From assembly GCF_024679095.1 (NCBI RefSeq), contig NW_026111837.1, positions 170,001 to 234,000 of the forward strand: DNA of 64,000 bases, read 5' to 3'. The stretch's first letter is position 1; the number at the start of each line of letters is the position of its first letter. A program made the translations under genes and the position numbers. The notes under the pieces are model-generated. The model was given only the letters and a program-made list of their open reading frames with translations. It did not search any database and had not been told where the DNA came from. Positions 51,601-64,000 of the stretch are shown here, piece by piece. The DNA is from Eriocheir sinensis. Lineage: Eukaryota > Arthropoda > Malacostraca > Decapoda > Varunidae.

Positions 51601-54600
51601 AGAATACAACAGAATACAACAGAATAAAAGAGAATACAACAGAATACAAATAGAATACAAATAGAATAAAAGAGAATACAACAGAATACAACAGAATAAA
51701 AGAGAATACAACAGAATACAAATAGAATAAAAGAGAATACAAATAGAATAAAAGAGAATAAACAGAATACAACAGAATAAAAGAGAATACAATAGAATAA
51801 AAGAGAATACAATAGAATACAACAGAATAAAAGAGAATACAAATAGAATAAAAGAGAATACAACAGAATACAATAGAATAAAAGAGAATATAAATAGAAT
51901 ACAACAGAATAAAAGAGAATACAACAGAATACAACAGAATAAAAGAGAATACAACAGAATACAACAGAATAAAAGAGAATACAAAGAGAATACAACAGAA
52001 TACAAATAGAATAAAAGAGAATACAACAGAATACAACAGAATACAAATAGAATAAAAGAGAATACAACAGAATACAACAGAATAAAAGAGAATACAACAG
52101 AATACAACAGAATAAAAGAGAATACAACAGAATACAACAGAATACAACAGAATAAAAGAGAATACAACAGAATACAACAGAATAAAAGAGAATACAACAG
52201 AATACAACAGAATAAAAGAGAATACAACAGAATAAAAGAGAATACAAATAGAATAAAGAGAATACAACAGAATAAAAGAGAATACAACAGAATACAAATA
52301 GAATAAAAGAGAGAATACAACAGAATAAAAGAGAATACAACAGAATAAAAGAGAATACAATAGAATACAACAGAATAAAAGAGAATACAACAGAATAAAA
52401 GAGAATACAACAGAATAAAAGAGAATACAACAGAATACAACAGAATAAAAGAGAATACAACAGAATACAACAGAATAAAAGAGAATACAACAGAATACAA
52501 CAGAATAAAAGAGAATACAGAATAAAAGAGAATACAACAGAATACAACAGAATAAAAGAGAATACAACAGAATAAAAGAGAATACAAGAGAATAAAAGAG
52601 AATACAACAGAATAAAAGAGAATACAACAGAATACAACAGAATAAAAGAGAATACAACAGAATACAAATAGAATAAAAGAGAATACAAATAGAATACCAG
52701 AGAATAAAATAGAATAAAAGAGAATACAACAGAATACAACAGAATAAAAGAGAATACAAATAGAATACAACAGAATAAAAGAGAATACAACAGAATACAA
52801 CAGAATAAAAGAGAATACAACAGAATAAATAGAATAAAGAGAATACAACAGAATACAAATAGAATACAACAGAATAAAAGAGAATACAACAGAATACAAC
52901 AGAATAAAAGAGAATACAACAGAATACAACAGAATAAAAGAGAATACAACAGAATACAACAGAATAAAAGAGAATACAAATAGAATACAACAGAATAAAA
53001 GAGAATACAACAGAAGAAAAGAGAATACAACAGAATAAAAGAGAATACAAAAGAATAAAAGAGAATACAACAGAATACAAATAGAATAAAAGAGAATACA
53101 ACAGAATACAACAGAATAAAAGAGAATACAACAGAATACAACAGAATAAAAGAGAATACAACAGAATACAACAGAATAAAAGAGAATACAAATAGAATAA
53201 TACAACAGAATAAAAGAGAATACAAATAGAATACAACAGAATAAAAGAGAATACAACAGAATACAACAGAATAAAAGAGAATACAACAGAATAAAAGAAT
53301 ACAACAGAATACAAATAGAATACAACAGAATAAAAGAGAATACAACAGAATACAACAGAATAAAAGAGAATACAACAGAATACAACAGAATAAAAGAGAA
53401 TACAACAGAATACAAATAGAATAAATGAGATTACAACAGAAGACAACAGAATACAACAGAATAACAGAGAATACAACAGAATACAAATAGAATAAAAGAG
53501 AATACAAACAGAATAAAAGAGAATACAGAATACAACAGAATAAAAGAGAATACAACAGAATAAAAGAGAATACAAATAGAATACAACAGAATAAAAGAGA
53601 ATACAACAGAATACAACAGAATAAAAGAGAATACAACAGAATACAAATAGAATAAAAGAGAATACAAATAGAATACAACAGAATAAAAGAGAATACAAAT
53701 AGAATACAACAGAATACAAATAGAATAAAAGAGAATACAACAGAATACAACAGAATAAAAGAGAATACAACAGAATACAACAGAATAAAAGAGAATACAA
53801 ATAGAATACAACAGAATAAAAGAGAATACAACAGAATACAATAGAATAAAAGAGAATACAAATAGAATAAAAACAGAATAAAAGAGAATACAACAGAATA
53901 CAACAGAATAAAAGAGAATACAACAGAATACAACAGAATAAAAGAGAATACAACAGAATACAAATAGAATAAAAGAGAATACAAATAGAATACAAATAGA
54001 ATACAACAGAATAAAAGAGAATACACCAGAATACTACAGAATAAAAGAGAATACAACAGAATACAACAGAATAAAAGAGAATACAAATGAATAAAAGAGA
54101 ATACAACAGAATACAACAGAATAAAAGAGAATACAACAGAATAAAAGAGAATACAACAGAATATAAATAGAATAAAAGAGAATACAAATAGAATACAACA
54201 GAATACAATAGAATAAAAGATAATACAGAATAAAACAGAATAAAAGAGAATACAACAGAATAAAAGAGAATACAATAGAATACAACAGAATAAAAGAGAA
54301 TACAACAGAATACAACAGAATAAAAGAGAATACAACAGAATACAACAGAATAAAAGAGAATACAACAGAATACAACAGAATAAAAGAGAATACAACAGAA
54401 TACAACAGAATAAAAGAGAATACAAAAGAATAAAAGAGAATACAACAGAATACAACAGAATACAACAGAATAAAAGAGAATACAACAGAATACAAATAGA
54501 ATAAAAGAATACAACAGAATACAACAGAATAAAAGAGAATACAAATAGAATACAACAGAATAAAAGAGAATACAACAGAATACAACAGAATAAAAGAGAA

Positions 54601-57600
54601 TACAACAGAATACAAATAGAATAAAAGAGAGAATACAAATAGAATAAAAGAGAATACAAATAGAATACAATAGAATAAAAGAGAATACAACAGAATAAAA
54701 GAGAATACAACAGAATACAACAGAATAAAAGAGAATACAAATAGAATACAATAGAATAAAAGAGAATACAACAGAATACAACAGAATAAAAGAGAATACA
54801 ACAGAATAAAAGAGAATACAACAGAATACAACAGAATACAACAGAATAAAAGAGAATACAACAGAATACAACAGAATAAAAGAGAATACAACAGAATACA
54901 ATAGAATAAAAGAGAATACAACAGAATACAACAGAATAAAAGAGAATACAACAGAATACAACAGAATAAAAGAGAATACAACAGAATACAAATAGAATAA
55001 AAGAGAATACAACAGAATAAAAGAATACAACAGAATACAAATAGAATAAAAGAGAATACAAATAGAATACAACAGAATAAAAGAGAATACAACAGAATAC
55101 AAATAGAATAAAAGAGAATAAAACAGAATACAACAGAATAAAAGATAATACAACAGAATACATTAGAATAAAAGAGAATACAACAGAATACAACAGAATA
55201 AAAGAGAATACAACAGAATACAACAGAATAAAAGAATACAACAGAATACAAATAGAATACAACAGAATAAAAGAGAATACAACAGAATACAAATAGAATA
55301 AAAGAGAATACAACAGAATAAAAGAGAATACAAATAGAATAAAAGAGAATACAACAGAATACAAATAGAATAAAAGAGAATACAAATAGAATACAACAGA
55401 ATAAAAGAGAATACAACAGAATACAACAGAATAAAAGAGAATACAACAGAATACAAATAGAATACAACAGAATAAAAGAGAATACAGAATACAACAGAAT
55501 AAAAGAGAATACAACAGAATACAAATAGAATAAAAGAGAATACAACAGAATACAACAGAATAAAAGAGAATACAACAGAATACAACAGAATAAAAGAGAA
55601 TACAACAGAATACAACAGAATACAACAGAATAAAAGAGAATACAACAGAATACAACAGAATAAAAGAGAATACAACAGAATACAACAGAATACAAAAGAA
55701 TAAAAGAGAATACAATAGAATACAACAGAATAAAAGAGAATACAACAGAATACAACAGAATAAAAGAGAATACAACAGAATACAACAGAATAAAAGAGAA
55801 TACAACAGAATACAACAGAATAAAAGAGAATACAACAGAATACAACAGAATAAAAGAGAATACAACAGAATAAAAGAGAATACAACAGAATACAAATAGA
55901 ATACAAATAGAATACAAATAGAATAAAAGAGAATACAACAGAATAAAAGAGAATACAATAGAATACAAATAGAATAAAAGAGAATACAACAGAATACAAC
56001 AGAATAAAAGAGAATACAACAGAATAAAAGAGAATACAACAGAATAAAAGAGAATACAACAGAATACAACAGAATAAAAGAGAATACAACAGAATAAAAG
56101 AGAATACAAAAGAATAAAAGAGAATACAACAGAATACAACAGAATAAAAGAGAATACAACAGAATACAACAGAATAAAAGAGAATACAACAGAATACAAC
56201 AGAATAAAAGAGAATACAACAGAATAAAAGAGAATACAATAGAATACAACAGAATACAACAGAATACAAATAGAATAAAAGAGAATACAACAGAATACAA
56301 TAGAATAAAAGAGAATAGAATAAAAGAGAATACAACAGAATAAAAGAGAATACAACAGAATAAAAGAGAATACAACAGAATACAAATAGAATAAAAGAGA
56401 ATACAACAGAATACAAATAGAATACAACAGAATAAAAGAATACAACAGAATACAACAGAATAAAAGAGAATACAACAGAATACAACAGAATAAAAGAGAA
56501 TACAACAGAATACAACAGAATAAAAGAGAATACAAATAGAATACAAATAGAATAAAAGAGAATACAACAGAATACAACAGAATAAAAGAGAATACAACAG
56601 AATACAATAGAATAAAAGAGAATACAACAGAATACAAATAGAATAAAAGAGAATACAACAGAATAAAAGAGAATACAACAGAATACAAATAGAATACAAA
56701 TAGAATAAAAGAGAATACAACAGAATACAACAGAATAAAAGAGAATACAACAGAATACAACAGAATACAAATAGAATAAAAGAGAATACAACAGAATACA
56801 AATAGAATAAAAGAATACAAATAGAATACAAATAGAATACAAATAGAATAAAAGAGAATATAAATAGAATACAACAGAATAAAAGAGAATACAACAGAAT
56901 AAAAGAGAATAATAAACAGAATACAACAGAATAAAAGAGAATACAACAGAATAAATAGAATAAAAGAGAATACAACAGAATACAACAGAATAAAAGAGAA
57001 TACAACAGAATACAACAGAATAAAAGAGAATACAACAGAATAAAAGAGAATACAACAGAATACAAATAGAATACAACAGAATAAAAGAATACAACAGAAT
57101 ACAACAGAATACAACAGAATAAAAGAGAATACAACAGAATACAACAGAATAAAAGAGAATACAACAGAATACAACAGAATATAAGAGAATACAACAGAAT
57201 ACAAATAGAATAAAAGAGAATACAACAGAATAAAAGAGAATACAACAGAATAAAAGAGAATACAAATAGAATACAAATAGAATACAAATAGAATAAAAGA
57301 GAATACAACAGAATACAACAGAATAAAAGAGAATACAACAGAATAACAGAATACAACAGAATAAAAGAGAATACAACAGAATACAAATAGAATAAAAGAG
57401 AATACAGAATACAACAGAATAAAAGAGAATACAACAGAATACAAATAGAATAAAGAGAATACAGAATACAAATAGAATACAACAGAATAAAAGAGAATAC
57501 AATAGAATACAAATAGAATAAAAGAGAATACAACAGAATACAAACGAATAAAAGAGAATAAAAGAGAATACAACAGAATACAACAGAATAAAAGAGAATA

Positions 57601-60600
57601 CAATAGAATAAAAGAGAATACAACAGAATAAATAGAATACAACAGAATACAACAGAATAAAAGAGAATACAACAGAATACAAATAGAATAAAAGAGAATA
57701 CAACAGAATACAACAGAATAAAAGAGAATACAAATAGAATACAACAGAATAAAAGAGAATACAACAGAATACAACAGAATAAAAGAGAATACAACAGAAT
57801 ACAACAGAATAAAAGAGAATACAGAATAAACAGAATACAAATAGAATAAAAGAGAATACAACAGAATACAAGAGAATACAACAGAATAAAAGAGAATACA
57901 AGAGAATAAAAGAGAATACAACAGAATAAAATAGAATACAACAGAATAAAAGAGAATACAAATAGAATACAACAGAATAAAAGAGAATACAACAGAATAC
58001 AAATAGAATAAAAGAGAATACAAATAGAATACAAATAGAATAAAACAGAATAAAAGAGACAACAGAATACAACAATAAAAGAATACAAATAGAATACAAC
58101 AGAATATAAGAGAATACAACAGAATACAACAGAATAAAAGAGAATACAACAGAATACAAATAGAATAAAAGAGAATAAAAGAGAATACAGAATACAACAG
58201 AATACAACAGAATAAAAGAGAATATAATAGAATACAAAAGAATACAATAGAATAAAAGAGAATACAACAGAATACAAATAGAATAAAAGAGAATACAACA
58301 GAAGACAACAGAATAAAAGAGAATACAACAGAATACAACAGAATAAAAGAGAATACAACAGAATACAACAGAATAAAAGAGAATACAACAGAATACAAAT
58401 AGAATAAAAGAGAATACAAATAGAATACAACAGAATACAACAGAATAAAAGAATACAACAGAATACAAATAGAATAAAAGAGAATACAACAGAATACAAC
58501 AGAATAAAAGAGAATACAACAGAATACAAATAGAATAAAAGAGAATACAACAGAATACAACAGAATAAAAGAGAATACAAATAGAATACAATAGAATAAA
58601 AGAGAATACAAATAGAATACAACAGAATAAAAGAGAATACAACAGAATACAAATAGAATAAAAGAGAATACAACAGAATACAACAGAATAAAAGAGAATA
58701 CAACAGAATACAACAGAATAAAAGAGAATACAACAGAATACAAATAGAATAAAAGAGAATACAACAGAATACAACAGAATAAAAGAGAATACAAATAGAA
58801 TACAAATAGAATAAAAGAGAATAAAAGAGAATACAACAGAATACAAATAGAATAAAAGAGAATACAACAGAATACAACAGAATAAAAGAGAATACAATAG
58901 AATACAACAGAATAAAAGAGAATACAACAGAATACAAATAGAATACAAATAGAATAAAAGAATACAGAATACAACAGAATAAAAGAGAATAAATAGAATA
59001 CAACAGAATACAACAGAATAAAAGAGAATACAACAGAATACAACAGAATAAAAGAGAATACAACAGAATACAAATAGAATAAAAGAGAATACAACAGAAT
59101 ACAAATAGAATAAAAGAGAATAAAAATAGAATACAACAGAATACAACAGAATAAAAGAGAATACAATAGAATACAAATAGAATAAAAGAGAATACAACAG
59201 AATACAACAGAATAAAAGAGAATACAACAGAATAAAAGAGAATACAACAGAATACAAATAGAATAAAAGAGAATACAAATAGAATAAAAGAGAATACAAA
59301 TACAGAATACAACAGAATAAAAGAGAATACAACAGAATACAACAGAATAAAAGAGAATACAAATAGAATACAAATAGAATAAAAGAGAATACAAATAGAA
59401 TACAACAGAATAAAAGAGAATACAACAGAATACAACAGAATAAAAGAGAATACAACAGAATACAACAGAATAAAAGAGAATACAACAGAATAAAAGAGAA
59501 TACAATAGAATACAAGAGAATACAACAGAATACAATAGAATAAAAGAGAATACAAATAGAATAAAAGAGAATACAACAGAATACAACAGAATAAAAGAGA
59601 ATACAACAGAATACAATAGAATAAAAGAGAGAATACAACAGAATAAAAGAATACAACAGAATAAAAGAGAATACAACAGAATACAACAGAATAAAAGAGA
59701 ATACAACAGAATACAACAGAATAAAAGAGAATTCAACAGAATACAATAGAATAAAAGAGAATACAACAGAATAAAATAGAATACAAATAGAATAAAAATA
59801 GAATACAACAGAATAAAAGAGAATACAACAGAATACAACAGAATAAAAGAGAATACAACAGAATACAAATAGAATAAAAGAGAATAATAAATAATCCAAC
59901 AGAATAAAAGAGAATACAACTGAATACAACAGAATAAAAGAGAATACAACAGAATACAACAGAATAAAAGAGAATACAAATAGAATACAACAGAATACAA
60001 TAGAATAAAAGAGAATACAACAGAATACAACAGAATAAAAGAGAATACAACAGAATAAAAGAGAATACAACAGAATACAAATAGAATACAAATAGAATAA
60101 AAGAGAATATAAATAGAATACAATAGAATAAAAGAGAATACAACAGAATACAAATAGAATAAAAGAGAATACAACAGAATAAAAGAGAATACAACAGAAT
60201 ACAACAGAATAAAAGAGAATACAACAGAATAAAGAGAATACAAATAGAATACAACAGAATACAAATAGAATACAACAGAATAAAAGAGAATACAACAGAA
60301 TACAAATAGAATAAAAGAGAATACAAATAGAATACAAATAGAATAAAAGAGAATACAACAGAATACAACAGAATAAAAGAGAATACAACAGAATACAAAT
60401 AGAATAAAAGAGAATACAACAGAATACAACAGAATAAAAGAGAATACAATAGAATAAAAGAGAATACAACAGAATAAAAGAGAATAAAGAGAATACAAAG
60501 AGAATACAACAGAATAAAAGAGAATACAACAGAATAAAAGAGAATAAAACAGAATAAAACAGAATACAAATAGAATAAAAGAGAATACAACAGAATACAA

Positions 60601-63600
60601 ATAGAATAAAAGAGAATACAACAGAATACAATAGAATAAAAGAGAATACAACAGAATACAGAATAAAACAGAATAAAAGAGAATACAAATAGAATACAAC
60701 AGAATAAAAGAGAATACAAATAGAATACAACAGAATAAAAGAGAATACAACAGAATACAATAGAATAAAAGAGAATACAAATAGAATAAAAGAGAATACA
60801 ACAGAATACAATAGAATAAAAGAGAATACAACAGAATACAACAGAATACAACAGAATAAAAGAGAATAATAAACAGAATACAACAGAATAAAAGAGAATA
60901 CAACAGAATACAACAGAATAAAAGAGAATACAACAGAATACAACAGAATAAAAGAGAATACAACAGAATACAACAGAATAAAAGAGAATACAAATAGAAT
61001 ACAACAGAATACAACAGAATAAAAGAATACAACAGAATACAACAGAATAAAAGAGAATACAACAGAATACAACAGAATAAAAGAGAATACAACAGAATAC
61101 AAATAGAATAAAAGAGAATACAATAGAATACAAATAGAATAAAAGAGAATACAACAGAATAAAAGAGAATACAATAGAATAAAAGAATACAATAGAATAA
61201 AAGAGAATACAACAGAATACAAATAGAATAAAAGACAATACAACAGAATACAACAGAATAAAAGAGAATACAAGAGAATACAACAGAATAAAAGAGAATA
61301 CAACAGAATACAAGAGAATACAACAGAATAAAAGAGAATACAATAGAATAAAAGAGAATACAACAGAATACAACAGAATAAAAGAGAATACAAATAGAAT
61401 AAAAGAGAATACAACAGAATAAAAGAGAATACAACAGAATACAACAGAATAAAAGAATACAAACAGAATAAAAGAGAATACAACAGAATAAAAGAGAATA
61501 CAACAGAATACAAATAGAATAAAAGAGAATACAACAGAATACAACAGAATAAAAGAGAATACAATAGAATACAAATAGAATAAAAGAGAATACAACAGAA
61601 TACAACAGAATAAAAGAGAATACAACAGAATACAACAGAATATAAGAGAATACAACAGAATAAAAGAGAATACAAACATAAAAAAACAGAATAAAATAGA
61701 ATAAAACAGAATAAAAGAGAATACAACAGAATAAAAGAGAATACAACAGAATAAAAGAGAATACAAGAGAATACAACAGAATACAACAGAATAAAAGAGA
61801 ATACAACAGAATAAAAGAGAATACAACAGAATAAAAGAGAATACAACAGAATACAATAGAATAAAAGAGAATACAACAAAATACAACAGAATAAAAGAGA
61901 ATAAAAGAGAATACAACAGAATAAAAGAGAATACAACAGAATACAAATAGAATAAAAGAGAATACAACAGAATACAAGAGAATACAACAGAATACAACAG
62001 AATAAAAGAGAATACAAATAGAATACAAATAGAATAAAAGAGAATACAAATAGAATAAAAGAGAATATACAACAGAATAAAAGAGAATACAACAGAATAC
62101 AATAGAATAAAAGAGAATACAACAGAATACAACAGAATAAAAGAGAATACAAATAGAATACAACAGAATACAAATAGAATAAAAGAGAATACAACAGAAT
62201 ACAACAGAATAAAAGAGAATACAAATAGAATACAACAGAATAAAAGAGAATACAACAGAATACAACAGAATAAAAGAGAATACAACAGAATAAAAGAGAA
62301 TACAACAGAATAAAAGAGAATACAACAGAATACAACAGAATAAAAGAGAATACAACAGAATACAACAGAATAAAAGAGAATACAACAGAATACAACAGAA
62401 TAAAAGAGAATACAACAGAATACAACAGAATACAACAGAATAAAAGAGAATACAACAGAATACAACAGAATACAAGAGAATAAAAGAGAATACAAATAGA
62501 ATACAACAGAATAAAAGAGAATACAACAGAATAAAAGAGAATACAACAGAATAAAAGAGAATACAACAGAATACAAATAGAATAAAAGAGAATACAAATA
62601 GAATACAACAGAATAAAAGAGAATACAACAGAATACAACAGAATAAAAGAGAATACAACAGAATACAAATAGAATAAAAGAGAATACAACAGAATACAAT
62701 AGAATAAAAGAGAATACAAACAGAATAAAAGAGAATACAACAGAATACAACAGAATAAAAGAGAATACAACAGAATACAACAGAATAAAAGAGAATACAA
62801 CAGAATACAACAGAATAAAAGAGAATACAATAGAATAAAAGAGAATACAACAGAATAAAAGAGAATACAACAGAATACAAATAGAATAAAAGAGAATACA
62901 ACAGAATACAAATAGAATAAAAGAGAATACAACAGAATACAAATAGAATAAAAGAGAATACAACAGAATAAAAGAGAATACAACAGAATAAAAGAGAATA
63001 CAACAGAATAAAAGAGAATACAACAGAATACAACAGAATAAAAGAGAATACAAATAGAATACAACAGAATAAAAGAGAATACAACAGAATACAACAGAAT
63101 AAAAGAGAATACAAATAGAATAAAAGAGAATACAACAGAATACAACAGAATAAAAGAGAATACAACAGAATACAAATAGAATAAAAGAGAATACAACAGA
63201 ATACAATAGAATAAAAGAGAATACAACAGAATACAACAGAATAAAAGAGAATACAACAGAATACAGAATAAAAGAGAATACAACAGAATAAAAGAGAATA
63301 CAACAGAATAAAAGAGAATACAACAGAATACAACAGAATAAAAGAGAATACAAAAGAATAAAAAAGAATAAAATAGAATAAAACAGAATACAACAGAATA
63401 AAAGAGAATAAAACAGAATACAAAAGAATAAAATAGAATAAAAGAGAATACAACAGAATAAAAGAGAATACAACAGAATACAACAGAATAAAAGAGAATA
63501 CAATAGAATACAAATAGAATAAAAGAGAATACAAATAGAATAAAAGAGAATACAACAGAATACAACAGAATAAAAGAGAATACAACAGAATACAACAGAA

Positions 63601-64000
63601 TAAAAGAGAATACAACAGAATACAAATAGAATAAAAGAGAATACAACAGAATACAACAGAATAAAAGAGAATACAACATAATACAACATAATAAAATAGA
63701 ATACAACAGAATACAAATAGAATACAAATAGAATAAAAGAGAATACAAATAATACAGAATAAAAGAGAATACAACAGAATAAATAATAAAGAGAATACAA
63801 CAGAATAAAAGAGAATACAACAGAATACAACAGAATAAAAGAGAATACAACAGAATACAAATAGAATAAAAGAGAATACAACAGAATACAACAGAATAAA
63901 AGAGAATACAACAGAATACAAATAGAATAATATAGAATAAAACAGAATACAACAGAATAAAAGAGAATACAACAGAATACAACAGAATAAAAGAGAATAC
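30655..64000. repeat. Decanucleotide satellite, array 2 core (continues past the window)
   Basis: At least 33 kb of the same X/Y words in the same orientation as array 1. Here the 11-bp word acaaatagaat and shortened words (acagaat, aaaagaat, acaatagaat) are frequent, and the aaaagataat variant is uncommon after about 31,100. Register therefore slips far more often than in array 1. Less regular islands occur near 32,540-32,585, 33,585-33,612, 39,220-39,255, 42,030-42,110, 50,280-50,310, 61,675-61,710 and 63,355-63,435. Minus-strand frames stay open for thousands of codons (longest 47,136-59,606) for lack of stop trinucleotides in the words. Nothing else is embedded that I can see. Confidence 0.97.

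Noticed and set aside
29815..63982. Minus-strand open frames in array 2, the longest at 47,136-59,606 (4,156 codons)
   Set aside because: Same cause. The frame changes with every 20-bp block, so no selected coding sequence could be kept.

Overview
This is eukaryotic nuclear DNA, most likely from an arthropod and probably a decapod crustacean such as a crab. That rests on dense di- and trinucleotide microsatellites, tRNA-like SINE heads, decayed LINE families whose C-terminal coding resembles abundant decapod elements, Ty3/gypsy debris, and intron-split genes with metazoan domains. The organism is an inference. There are no bacterial genes, operons or CRISPR arrays.

Layout. Positions 1-12,270 are gene-poor, repeat-rich euchromatin-like sequence. 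Its coding content is a few short exons, all on the minus strand, that are easy to miss because no long reading frame marks them. One exon (1722-1831) closely resembles part of the RhoGAP region of RalBP1/Rlip. Two exons belong to an apparent membrane protein: a sushi/CCP domain exon (8171-8353) and a transmembrane exon (5882-6044). A third, weaker candidate exon (4123-4186) has a matching splice phase. Around them lie broken retroelements: LINE 3' ends, an EN-RT LINE cut just before its YxDD motif, a LINE with a possible restriction-like endonuclease, an RT with an internal deletion, and an envelope-like fragment with a frameshift. There are also several tandem repeats (83, 190, about 105-125 and about 191-232 bp periods).

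Positions 12,270-12,905 hold a 157-166 bp tandem repeat that changes abruptly, inside its fourth copy, into a giant satellite. The satellite occupies 12,905-25,490 and, after a 4.4-kb spacer, 29,874-64,000, where it runs off the window. It is built from 10-bp words, mainly acaacagaat (X) and aaaagagaat (Y, with variant aaaagataat), used as XY (20 bp) and XXY (30 bp) blocks. All are in the same orientation over about 46 kb.

The spacer (25,490-29,874) carries an eight-copy 118-bp repeat, a Ty3/gypsy pol fragment, two tRNA-like SINE heads, a three-copy repeat of about 310-360 bp and a 175-178 bp repeat. The very long minus-strand open frames (up to 4,156 codons) are a by-product of the satellite words having no stop trinucleotides on that strand; they are not genes.

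No convincing novel enzymatic system is visible. The items most worth attention are the satellite's two-word structure with a polyadenylation hexamer every 20-30 bp on the plus strand, the sushi/transmembrane gene, the RalBP1-like exon, and the junctions between repeat types.
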